Part shown: piece by piece, positions 19,859 through 29,437 of the stretch
Numbering within the stretch: the stretch's first letter is position 1
Layout of the letters: the number at the start of each line of letters is the position of its first letter
Source of the DNA: Agapetus fuscipes
Lineage: Eukaryota > Arthropoda > Insecta > Trichoptera > Glossosomatidae
DNA: 64,000 bases
Direction: 5' to 3'
Assembly: GCA_951799405.1 (NCBI GenBank)
Contig: OX637359.1
Span: 2,476,201-2,540,200, forward strand
Program-made: the position numbers and the translations under genes
Notes under the pieces: generated by a model
Database searches by the model: none
The model's input: the letters and a program-made list of their open reading frames with translations, nothing else
Told to the model about the DNA's origin: nothing

Positions 19859-22800
19859 CTATAACATAAATTGAATAAGTAAGACAATGGAGAAACAATG
19901 GAAGAAATAATACCAGCGTGTTTGCATATCTGCTGGTTTGGAATTCTGTCCCTGAGGCTGATTCCCAGCATCCTCCTTTCAATGACCCTTTTTGAACATC
20001 CGCAGTCCATTGGTATTGGGCATACAACTTTGAAATTAAGATAGAATAATTATGGTTCAAATAATGTATTGTACAAATATGTGTTGAAAGACAAAAGATA
20101 AAAAAAAAATTGTACTTACCAGCTGGTTCTACGATGCATTGCTTTCCCTTGGGGCATTTCACGCTATCGCATGGATTAGGTTTACACTGACACAACTGGC
20201 ATCCGTTCTTGTCCAGAACATTTCCAAACTCACAAAATATGTAGCAGACTGGTGGGCATTTGGGAGGGGCTAAAACAAATAAAATGGTCTCGTAACAAAT
20301 TCCATAGACAACAAATTATTATTTTATTAATTATTAGATATTTTTCTTGCGCCTTTTCTCCCAGCTCCCGGGAGGGCTGGTTTTCATTTCTTGAGAAGGC
20401 TGAGTATCTACACCTTGGGATCGAATCCTTGTTTTCGGCATGGAATGCAAGCATTCTACTAACTAAGCTATCGACTGGACTTTTTACGAGCTTGCTCGTC
20501 GCTGCAAAGCGCCAATTCTCAAGCAAGACCCAGTAAGGCTGGATGTAAGGCTGAATGGACTTTTTGATGACCGGTCTTTGGTAAAGGTTTGTAAATTTTT
20601 CATCCCAGGGAAGAGCAAGTTTGAAAATGTAAATGGTTCTTTTTTACTACAGACTAGATGCTTGATACAAAACAATATCAAACAACGTGATATTAAAAAA
20701 AAACATTTGTTCTAGATAATTGCCGAAAGAATATACATATTTACCTGGAGTTGGTTTAACTTCCTTTACACATGTAATTTGGGCTAAACAATTACGTCCA
20801 TTGATGCAATCGTAAGCTGAAAGGAGAAAAATATAATGTTAAAGAGCCTGATATAAAATATTTGAAAGAATTCATCTGACAAAACGGTCACTGTTCTGGA
20901 CTAGCTTATTTGGAACAGAATAACGCTGATTCGAATCACGCTTGACCCTTTGACCATAACTTTGATCCTGCTTCAACAGACCCCTTGTGGTGGTTGGTCT
21001 GGTTTCTGTTGTTGTATCATTCCGCCATTTTGTTAGGGGTAGACAGCAGTGGTGGAGGGTGCCATACAAGCCGGTTTTCATCGGTTTCCCGTTTAAAATG
21101 AGGCAGAAATGAGAATAAAGTAGACTGCATGGTTTCAATGGAGGAAATACGTATTGTTTCCTTGGTTTTAAATGTATATTTTTACTTTGTGCCTCTATTT
21201 TTTAACTACTTTGTCACATCATTTTAAAAGGGAAGTCGATGGAAACCGGCTTGTATGGCACCCTTCGCCACTGGTAGACAGTATCTCCCCATATGTGTCT
21301 CCACTGTGTTGGGTCTTCTCAGTCCAAGTTCTCACTTCTCAGTCCAGTTCTTCTAGTCTAAAAAATCCATGTGATAAGGTGAAAATAGTGTAAGCATATT
21401 TCTGTTCTTGTTTCCTTTATCGCTCCTGTTTTTTTTATGCAGAAGGCTTTTTGTAGTCGTATTTCCTTTTAACCGTCGATATAAACATCCGTTTGATTTT
21501 ATACATTAGTGAAGTAGATTGAGAACATACGTTTGACTTGACAGATTCGACCAGCTGGGCAGACTTCTTTGTCGCATGGATCAATGCACGCACACGTCTT
21601 GCAGTTGTTTCCATCGACGACTCTTCCATACTTGCAAATCTGGTGTGGGTCACATTTCAGCACTGGACAGGCTATGGAGATAAGGTCAACAATCATATTT
21701 TAGAGATCGAGGCATCATGATGACTTAAGAATAATGATGGTTATTGGAGTAGCAAGAGGAGACGGCATTGATTTATGCTTTCTGTGGACTAGAAATGATT
21801 TAGACAGTTTCAAGCTTCTTACAAAAATAGTCATTATATAATAAGAAAGAGAACAAAGAACTTCACTGTTTACAAAAAAACTCAGGTGAATTTACAATTT
21901 TTTCTAGAAAGGTGGCAACATTGCCGCGTGCCTACTATGCCGGGAGCAGTCCGAACATTCACGCATGCGGTATAAATCTTGTGATCGATAAAATTGATAT
22001 CACGACATTATTTTTAGACATTCTGGCACGTGTTGTAATTGGGCGTCAAAACACAAAATAGAGAATGAAAGATAACATAAAAATTTCTTTGTAAAAACAT
22101 GTTTTGTATGACTACACAACTGAAACGTTTGGCAGGACTGAGATAAAAGTGGTAGATAATATGTATTAATGCAGTTAGTTAGTTTCTGCTCCTCTATGAT
22201 TTGGAGAGAATGAATGAGGAAAGACTGACGAAGAAAGTGTATGCTGCAAGAATTGATGGATGTCGTGGAAGAGGAAGACCGAGAAAGGTATGGATGGACC
22301 AAATTTTCGAAATAGCGAGTGAATGGGATATCCAGAGTCATAATAAAAGGAGAGCTTGTATGAAAAAGGTTATGACTCTGGATGAAATGAAAGAAGCATG
22401 CAAGGACAGGAAGAAGTGGCGGCTAATCTGCAATGCTGATTTGTAATGTTGGTTTATTAGTTTGCTACATTTTTTGCATAAGATTTTTTTTACTTTTTTT
22501 GTATAGATTTCTTTTTTAAGGTTTTGCTGTTTTTATACTTAAATGTTATTTATTACTCGTATTCCTTGACTTATAGGTTGGTATGAGGCTGACCACCCAT
22601 ACTGTAAAAAATGGTTCACTTTGCCAATGTCACCCCTGTTTCAGGGAATGTCGGCAAGGCTTATGTTCATTTGAGGTTTGGATTTTATTTGTAAATACAC
22701 AATCAGCATTTGTAAGCGCGAACTACACGTGTTTGTTTGTGGGCATACATCTGAGAGCTTTGAATGAATATATCCTTGTAACTTAGATTATATAATTATT

Positions 22801-25800
22801 ATATGCTGACGGTTGGGAGACGGTTCTGGAGGGACCATGCACCTAAACCGCATGAGTGAAAGTAGGTTCACCCGAATCATGGCAAAGGAGATACCGCGGT
22901 AAGTATCTACCAGGTCGCCCTCCCAAAAGATGGAAGAACAGCTGGTTTTCTGCATCACAGGAGGGAGTTCCACAGTAAATAGATTTCAGATCTTATACAA
23001 GAAGAAGAAAATGATTTTTGATAACTAGGATCTTTCTTCTTTTGTCTCGATCCTAAGATTGGCTTGCAGCAACTTTCATCAATCTTTTTTACCATTCCTC
23101 TCATTCTATAACAATCTTTTTGAGCTCCTCATAAGAGGAACACTACATATCTGCCAATATATCCTGTAGAACTCGGTGTTATGGCCGAGGAGGCCAAGCG
23201 GGCCAATCTTTCTAACGTACTTGGAATCGAATAGCGTTGGTTCGATCCCCGCTTGGGTCATTTCACCATTACTTTGACCCTGATTCAACAGATTTTATTG
23301 AGTAATTATTAATTGATAATTTATTGAAATAATGAATGAATAATGAATTATTAATTGATGATATACTTAAATACCTGTTTCTGGTCAGGAAGAATAGGTT
23401 GGTGAATTGCATACCTCTTCACAAATCTATTTAAAAAACAATAATAATAATATCTCTCAGCGGGGTCATCCTCGGGCATTTATCCCCTCAATCATTTCCT
23501 CAATGAGGTCCAAATATTTTGAATTTAGAAAATCTTTTCTGCAAGGAAACTTCAGTCTTTGTTAGAATGACACTCCTGTCGCAGTCATGGTCGCAACTAT
23601 ATAATACTGTATGGTTGGTAATACCGAACCATGGAGAAAAGAAATCACTTTCAGTGAAAACAGTCTTCTAGCAATATACATCCACTAACCTGTCTTGTAT
23701 GGAACTGCCATCCATCTATAATCTAAGCTGCAAGGATATGTTACCATTTAAGGCTCATATGAAATGCATGCCTACAGACAGGCACATGTAGGTTCGCGCC
23801 TACACATTCTGCATGTGTGCATACAAATAAAGAAAATTTCACATGGACATAAACCTTGCAACTCCTGCCACCGTTCCCTGAACCGGGGTGGCAAAGGTGA
23901 ACCGATTTTTACAGCACGGGTGGTCAGCCTCGTACCAACCTATCAGTCAAGGAGCAACCAATAAAAGTATATTTGAATGCTTTTTTCCCTAGAAATACCG
24001 CCACGTGACGATGTTTATTATTGCGCCTTTTTTCAATATTGCGACCTCGTTATGGTATGCAAGTTAGAATTATGGAGAAAAAAAGATTGGAATATTAAAA
24101 ATAATACCTTTTTTTACCAAAGCGCATGTTACATCGGCAAGGCACACTCCTTTCAAACAATGGTAGGCTGAAAACAATAAAAAAATTAAATTAAATTAAA
24201 TCACAAAATCAGTAGCATTTAATCTGTGAAATAATTCGAACAATTTGCAAATATAATTTGGTTAAATAAAAACAATGTTTAAGCCTAGTACCACTATTCA
24301 ACTGTAACATCTCCGAAACAAGCATGTCTTCAAACCCCCACTTCAACTGAAAGCGATTGGTGTGAGGCATGCGATCCCTTTTGTGATAACGCAGACAAGA
24401 AGTTACACTATATGTGTAGCTTAGTTGTGTTGGGCATAGCCAGGGGATACTTTGTATACTCGGAGTCCATAGATAATATATGAGCTTACTGCTATGTAAA
24501 TATCAGATTCATATAAATACTTAGGTAGGTAGGTACTTCGTTTGTAGCTGATAAGAGTGTATAATTAATATAGTAAGTAGAAATAATTATTATAGGTACC
24601 TAGGTAAAAAAAAATCATCTAAATTGTGTACTCAAAGTAGCTAGAAATCATAATCACTATGCACCTACTCAAAGCTTTTAGAGCGTTCAAAAGGGTTCTA
24701 GCAAATTGGCCTCTAGAGACGACTGTCTTTAGGGGCATATAAGGAGCAGACCGCCTGCATGTGAGTTAGTCCATATACAACGCTGTTTTGAGCAAGGAAG
24801 CCATTGAAGCAAAACTCGGCAAAAAAAACCTAACACTGCGCTCGGCTAAGACTGGAGCCAAATCAAAGATTGTAGAACCTATAAGAAGACTTAACACAAT
24901 GTTTGGAGAGCGTGCATTTGCAGTTGCTGGCCCTCTGGCCTGGAACCACCTGCCACATCATGTGAGAGAGTTAGAGGACCATGGAAAGTTCCGGAATGCA
25001 CTGAAGACAAGCAAATTTCTGGCATCGTTTGCACCAGCGCCCTTGGAGTGACTACATCACGAAACGGCGCTATAAAGAAATCATCAACTCATCATCATCA
25101 TCATGAAGCCAACTGTGAAATAAATTACTAAACCATAAATGTGAATTGTTAAAAATAAATATACATAAATTGTTAAATAAATCTAAGTGTAAAATAAATA
25201 TCCATGAAAGAAGACCAGTTTTGTTAATTTAAAGACTTTTGAACACTAAAAGCATAACATTACGTTTAGCTTTGCAGATTCGTCCTTCAGGGCAGACTTC
25301 TCCTTTGCAAGGATCCAGGCAGTCGCATGTATCGCAGCCATTTCCATCTAATTCCAAGCCATACAGGCAATCGGGGTAGTGGCATTTTAGTACAGGACAT
25401 TCTAAAGGAAAATACAAAATAGATTTAGAAAACAACAATCACTTTTTTCGGGCTATGTAGCCGTAGTCTGGTTGATTCTTTCCGAACAGTTTCGCTCATT
25501 TCTCCGATGGGCACTATCAGCAGAAACAGTTTGTTTCTAGTAGATACAGCAGATCCTGTAAGAAGAACACAGCGACTAATCAACCGCTGATAATGCCCAT
25601 CGAAGCAATGGGCGAAACTGTCCGGAAAGAATCAACCAGACCACGGCTACATAGTCCGAAAAAAGTGATTGTTGTGTCAACAAGAACCGGCCGTGAAAGC
25701 TTCAATGTACAATTATGATTCATTTAATGACCGATATTCCTTGACTTATAGGTTGGTATGAGGCTGACCACCCATACTGTAAAAAATGGTTCACTTTGCC

Positions 25801-26818
25801 AGTGTCACCCCTGTTTCAGGGAAGGTCGGCAAAAGTTGTGGGGCTTATGTTCATTTGAGGTTTGAATTTTATTTGTAAGTACACAATCAGCATTTGTAAG
25901 CGCGAACTACACGTGTTTGTTTGTGGGCATACATCTGAGAGCTTTGAATGAATATTTTATCCTTGCAACTTAGATTATAGATTATAGATGTATGTTTGTT
26001 CCTTGACTTATAGGTTGGCTGACCACAAATGCTGTAGAAAATGGTTCACTTTGCCAATTTCACCCCTGTTTCAGGGAAGGTCGACCAGAGTTTCATGTTG
26101 ATGTTGTGTGTTAATTTGAGATTTGGGAGTCCGGTCGATAGCTCAGTTGGTAGAGTGCTTGCATTCTACCCCGTGAGCTCGGGTTCGAATCCCACCGAGG
26201 AGGGTGTCAGAAATGATTTCCTATTTCGGTGTTTATTTCAAACCCCATAGTAATAAAAGTACCGGCAAGGTTTACTCCGCCTTCACAAGAAATGAGTACC
26301 AGCCCCCTCGCGAGCTGGGAAACCCCCACTTCAACTGAAGTGGTTGGCGTAAGGCCGGCCCCCTTACCTGTAAAAATAAAAAGGTTCAACTCGCCACATG
26401 TGACCCCTTCGGGGATAACGCGGCAAGAAGTTACACTTTATGTGTAGCTTAGTTGCGTTTTTTTTTTTTGCGGGTTGCTATGTCGTAGATTCACAGGCAG
26501 CATGTACAAGCTCGAATTTGAATATGTTTGTGTGTGTGAAAATGCATATAATGTGAATTCCCAATGTTACATTATCTTTGCAACTTAGATTAGAATACAG
26601 ATTAGATTACACTTCTGTTTCATGGAAGGTCGGTAAGAATTGCAGTGCTTATGTTCATTTGAGATTTTGGCTTTTATGTAAGTGAAGTTAAGAATACTAA
26701 ATGTAATATATTTTTGCAACTTAGATTAAAAAATGATAGAATATTTACCATTGCTGTAACACTCCAAAAAGCAAAATGAAGCAAGAAATATAAAAAAGAA
26801 AAATTTCACGGCAACCAT
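19716..26818 (-). CDS. Gene B: three-domain antistasin-like secreted protein, 7 exons
   Basis: Complete gene. Exons at 26749-26818, 25264-25401, 24108-24167, 21531-21671, 20745-20816, 20120-20269 and 19716-19858 sum to 774 bp, that is 257 residues plus stop. Order: signal peptide, domain, linker, domain, linker, domain, Thr-rich tail. All introns are phase 1 with GT/AG ends. A TATA box and initiator lie upstream at the spacing expected for an arthropod core promoter. The third domain matches the last domain of gene A, which together with the shared Thr-rich ending suggests that gene B is a shorter paralogue of gene A. Likely secreted serine protease inhibitor (family knowledge); the target is unknown. 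Introns hold a fold-back MITE, SINEs and LINE tails. Confidence 0.85.
20120..20269 (-). CDS. Gene B exon b6: antistasin-like domain 3
   Basis: 150 bp, acceptor GTTTTAG, donor GTAAGTAC. Loop C-P-P-V-C-Y-I-F-C-E-F-G-N, N-G-C-Q-L-C-Q-C and N-P-C-D-S-V-K-C-P-K-G-K-Q-C. Counterpart of gene A exon a17. Confidence 0.87.
20385..20650 (-). mobile_element. SINE-1 joined to SINE-2 (composite)
   Basis: Minus strand: SINE-1 body (ACCAAAGACCGGTCATC, AGAATTGGCGCTTTGCAGCG) immediately followed by GTCCAGTCGATAGCTTAGTT of SINE-2. Same order as at 1661-2200. Confidence 0.65.
20745..20816 (-). CDS. Gene B exon b5: cysteine-rich linker 2
   Basis: 72 bp, acceptor CTTTCAG, donor GTAAAT. Encodes Y-D-C-I-N-G-R-N-C-L-A-Q-I-T-C-V-K-E-V-K-P-T-P; longer than other linkers because of the K-P-T-P end. 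Confidence 0.82.
20880..21000 (+). mobile_element. SINE-3 fragment
   Basis: GCTGATTCGAATCACGC B-box region followed by CCTTTGACCATAACTTTGATCC, the SINE-3 body. Confidence 0.5.
21531..21671 (-). CDS. Gene B exon b4: antistasin-like domain 2
   Basis: 141 bp, acceptor CCATAG, donor GTATGT. Loop C-P-V-L-K-C-D-P-H-Q-I-C-K-Y-G, N-N-C-K-T-C-A-C-I-D-P-C and C-P-A-G-R-I-C-Q-V-K. Close to domain 1 (C-P-V-L-K-C start), suggesting an internal duplication. Confidence 0.87.
21700..22195. other. Intron stretch without recognised feature
   Basis: AT-rich gene B intron sequence between exon b4 and a LINE-A copy. No ORF, repeat or RNA gene that I can support. Confidence 0.5.
22201..22800 (+). pseudogene. LINE-A fragment: RT C-terminus and 3' UTR
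   Basis: Open reading [24 protein letters not shown] and D-R-K-K-W-R-L-I-C, the usual end of RTE-like reverse transcriptases, then a UTR of about 340 bp ending in TTAGATTATA. 5' truncated. Confidence 0.75.
23170..23450 (+). mobile_element. SINE-3, tRNA-derived, best copy
   Basis: A box in TGGCCGAGGAGGCCAAGCGG, B box in GGTTCGATCCCC, a body with CATTACTTTGACCCTGATTC, and the 3' end AGAATAGGTTGGTGAATTGC with an ATAATAATA tail. The head resembles a tRNA of the Leu/Ser type with a long variable arm. Confidence 0.65.
23700..23950 (-). mobile_element. LINE-A 3' end, short unit
   Basis: Minus-strand copy, more diverged (CACCCGTGCTGTAAAAATCG), ending with TCAAGGAGC. Confidence 0.65.
24108..24167 (-). 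CDS. Gene B exon b3: cysteine-rich linker 1
   Basis: 60 bp, acceptor GTTTTCAG, donor GTATTA. Encodes A-Y-H-C-L-K-G-V-C-L-A-D-V-T-C-A-L-V-K-K, same layout as gene A linkers. Confidence 0.82.
24330..24445 (+). mobile_element. SINE-2 3' fragment
   Basis: CCCCACTTCAACTGAAAGCG to AGTTACACTATATGTGTAGC. A similar end is at 54130-54195. Confidence 0.55.
24786..25102 (+). pseudogene. LINE-B C-terminal fragment with (TCA)n tail
   Basis: Reads [32 protein letters not shown] and [10 protein letters not shown], a CR1/L2-type reverse transcriptase end, then CAACTCATCATCATCATCAT. Related copies at 27266-27531 and 51104-51397. Confidence 0.75.
25264..25401 (-). CDS. Gene B exon b2: antistasin-like domain 1
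   Basis: 138 bp, acceptor CCTTTAG, donor GTAATG. Loop C-P-V-L-K-C-H-Y-P-D-C-L-Y-G-L, then G-N-G-C-D-T-C-D-C-L-D-P-C and C-P-E-G-R-I-C. The donor GTAATG is weaker than the others. Confidence 0.86.
25433..25684. mobile_element. Fold-back MITE beside gene B exon b2
   Basis: Arms of about 65-90 bp: CAACAATCACTTTTTTCGG at the left, CCGAAAAAAGTGATTGTTG at the right, with GTAGCCGTAGTCTGGTTGAT inside. Ends about 31 bp upstream of the exon b2 acceptor on the gene strand. Confidence 0.75.
25737..25990 (+). mobile_element. LINE-A 3' end, short unit
   Basis: Begins ATTCCTTGACTTATAGG directly after unrelated sequence and ends TTAGATTATAGATTATAG. Confidence 0.75.
25998..26600 (+). mobile_element. LINE-A 3' end split by SINE-2
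   Basis: LINE-A head at 25998-26127, then SINE-2, then the LINE-A remainder from about 26461 to a TTAGATTAG tail. A further partial LINE-A copy runs 26610-26735. Confidence 0.65.
26131..26460 (+). mobile_element. SINE-2, tRNA-derived, most intact copy
   Basis: A box GATAGCTCAGTTGGTAGAG and B box GGGTTCGAATCCCACC in a tRNA-like head of about 75 bp. The anticodon-loop region is GCATTCTACC, unlike a real tRNA gene with CCA processing. The body ends GAAGTTACACTTTATGTGTA and is followed by a T-run. Confidence 0.75.
26749..26818 (-). CDS. Gene B exon b1: start codon and signal peptide
   Basis: ATG at 26816-26818 opens M-V-A-V-K followed by F-F-F-F-I-F-L-A-S-F-C-F-L, a classic signal peptide core. 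Exon ends AATG at a GTAAAT donor in phase 1. This ATG was chosen because it lies about 73 bp after the initiator and gives a hydrophobic start. Confidence 0.85.
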
Positions 26819-26888
26819 TTTGAATCCTTATTCAAATTTAAATTTGGAATATTCTTTTTTCAATTAAACTAAAGAAGGAATGATATGA

Positions 26889-26923
26889 ACTGAACCATAA
26901 TGTACAGTTTAGTACATTTTATA
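26889..26923 (-). promoter_or_regulatory. Core promoter of gene B (TATA box and initiator)
   Basis: On the minus strand TATAAAA occupies 26917-26923 and TCAGT lies at 26889-26893 with the presumed start A at 26891, 32 bases from the first T of the TATA box. This matches the arthropod TATA plus TCAGT arrangement. The start codon follows about 73 bases later. Confidence 0.65.
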
Positions 26924-27116
26924 CTTTTTTGACTTGCACATTTTTCCTATAATGCTTTCAAACGATTTTTTTTAGAAATAAACAATGCTTTTATTTTTGA
27001 ACTTTTGATTTCAATGAAAAACTATTTTCAAATATAAACAATGATTCTATTGAAAAAAATCAAATGTTTTCTATTGTATTCCTTCTACAGACCATTGCTC
27101 TTCATTCAAAATTATT

Positions 27117-27560
27117 GTGTTTGTTTCTTGACCTCTAAGTTGAAATGAGGCTGATCACCGATGCTATATAAATAGGTTCACTTTTGACAATGTCCCTGGC
27201 TAGAGTTGCAGAATTAATGTTTATTTTGAGGCTTAGGTTTTATTTTCTCCGAACGCATGCAGCACATGTCACAGAAACCGGAGCCAAGTCAGTTATTAAG
27301 AGCCGATTAGAAGAGCTAACACAGTGTTTGGAGAGTGTGCATCTGCAGTTGCTGGTCCTCTGGCCTGGAACCACCTGCTTCATCATGTGAGAGAGCTAGA
27401 GGACCATGGGAAGTTCCAAAGTGCACTGAAGACGAGCAAATTTCTGGCATCATTTGCACAAGCATTCTTGGAGAGACTTCACCATGGAACGGAGCTTTAA
27501 ATAAATCATCAACTCATCATCATCACGGGCTTGCTTATGAGCATACATTTAATATGAATC
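27117..27560 (+). mobile_element. LINE-A remnant split by LINE-B
   Basis: LINE-A word TTGACCTCTAAGTTGAAATG starts it, LINE-B coding end (S-L-E-S-V-H-like, broken frame) occupies 27266-27531 with a CATCATCATC tail, then LINE-A words resume (GGCTTGCTTATGAGCATAC). Confidence 0.55.
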
Positions 27561-27619
27561 CTAAAACATCATCAATACTTAGATCATAGCTAAATAAAAA
27601 AAATGAATAACATTAAGTA

Positions 27620-27805
27620 GGGCTATTTTTTAGGTAAGCGCTGTTTTTGTGTGAATCACACCATGTAAGTCGTCGCCACAAAGTGACAATTCTCAAACAA
27701 CACCCAGTTGCTATAAAGCTGGATGGACCTTTGGCGGTCGGTCAAGGGCATATGAATTTTTCAACCAGCAAAGAGGATATTTGAAAATATAAATAAATTT
27801 GAATG
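27620..27805 (-). mobile_element. SINE-1 3' fragment
   Basis: Minus strand: AGCAACTGGGTGTTGTTTGA and GGTGTGATTCACACAAAAAC; 5' part missing. Confidence 0.55.
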
Positions 27806-27904
27806 TGCTAGGCGGTATACAGTGGCATACTTTTACCCACCTTAAAAAAATACCTTGATGTATGGAAGTTAAGCCTGGACGGTGAATGAAAGTGAAATTA
27901 GTAA

Positions 27905-28300
27905 GGTCCATACTGTTGAAATGGACTTTCTAAGAAGTATGATTGGGAAAAACGGAGTGACAGGGTGAGGAATGATTTTGTAAGAGAAGAATGTGCAAGA
28001 GAAAGTGTGAAAGTGAAGATTAAAAGAAATTTGTTAAGATGGTTTGGACATATGGAGAGAATGAATGAGGAAAGACTGACGAAAAAAGTATATGTTGGTA
28101 GAATAGATGGATGTTGTGGTAGAGGAAGACGTCGTGGAAGAGTTGCAGGTTGTATGTCCATTTGAGATTTGTTTTTTATGTTGTAGGCTCACATGAGGCA
28201 TGTGCTAGCGCAAACTTGTACATGTCTGGTTGTGAGAATGCATGTAATGTGAATCTCCAATGTAACATATCTTTGCAACTTAGATTAGATTAGATTAGGC
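27905..28300 (+). pseudogene. LINE-A fragment with internal deletion
   Basis: [18 protein letters not shown] coding end runs to about 28140, then jumps to the middle of the 3' UTR (AGTTGCAGGTTGTATGTCC) and a TTAGATTAGATTAG tail. Confidence 0.7.
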
Positions 28301-28559
28301 TAGGAATCGAGCTCACAGTCTTTTGGTTACGAAACTATGGATTTGCATGTTGAGCAATCGTCTATGAGAGAATTATGCATGTTTTGTATTGATTTTCTAT
28401 TTCTTTTGTCTTTTCTTAACAAAAGAATCATACTTTTGTAAAAGTCTTGCATTTACTTCCGTCCTATTGGACTTTTCATACAAAGTTAAATATTTTTTTA
28501 TTCAAGATATTGTGTGTACTTATTTAGTATGAAAAAAAAACAAGTGTTGCATTCTTTTA

Positions 28560-28740
28560 CTAGACAAAAACATAAATAATTATAAAAAATTATAAAAAAA
28601 CACAGAGTTTTATTTTCACAAATTGAGTATCCTCTTGATAATGACGTGAATAAGTCGAAAGTACTTGAGGTGGAATTAAATACTCAATTTATGAAAATAA
28701 AACTCTGTTTTTTTTTATAATTATTTATAAAAATGAATTT
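28560..28740. repeat. Short fold-back of family F1
   Basis: Same arms as 13152-13814 (CACAGAGTTTTATTTTCAC ... GTACTTGAGGTGGAATTAAA) with the middle removed. Confidence 0.65.
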
Positions 28741-28789
28741 TCACTGTGTGAATACACAAACTTTAAAAAGTCTAGACAAAAACAGTATT

Positions 28790-29055
28790 GATATGATTCT
28801 AAATCTAAATCTCAGCTGCAAATATATGTATCATTTGAGATTCATATTAAATGCATTCCCACAAGCAGACACGCATAATTTCGCGCTCACACATGCCGCA
28901 TGTGGACCTACAATATAAAAAAACCCAATTCTCAAATGGACAAGCCCTGCAACTCTTGCCGATGTTCCCTGAAACAGGGGTGACATAGGCAAAGTGAACC
29001 ATTTTTTACAGTATGGGTGGTCAGCCTCATACCAACCTATAAGTCAAGGAATAAA
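28790..29055 (-). mobile_element. LINE-A 3' end, short unit
   Basis: Minus-strand copy beginning TATTCCTTGACTTATAGG and ending in AGATTTAGATTTAGAATC. Confidence 0.72.
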
Positions 29056-29268
29056 AAATATTGAACTTTGTATGAAAAACGGGTTCAATTTAATAAAAAC
29101 TTCCGTTTGGACCTTTGATATTTTTCCAAGGGACGAAGTGTCATGCAATGTACTTTCATGTGATGTCTTGAGCTGTTCTATCATGGAACCAAAACTAATC
29201 ATTAAAAAGTTAATAATAAAAGAAGAGCTTGTATGAAGAAGGTTATGACTCTGGAGGAAATGAAAGAA

Positions 29269-29301
<33 letters not shown>

Positions 29302-29437
29302 ATTTATTTAGAGTGAATAATATACATATTTTTATTTAATGACTACTTCAGCCAAACTGCATAGCAGTTTGTTGGCCGATTGTATTTTTTGTTTTTAATT
29401 AAATTAAGTAATTAAGTAATATTTTAATTAAATTAAA

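Noticed and set aside
22201..22446. Independent small host gene with [10 protein letters not shown]
   Set aside because: Recurs in at least five copies with the same 3' UTR and tail; it is a LINE C-terminus.
26131..26206. Functional tRNA gene
   Set aside because: Has A and B boxes but the cloverleaf arms do not close well and the sequence continues into a SINE body.
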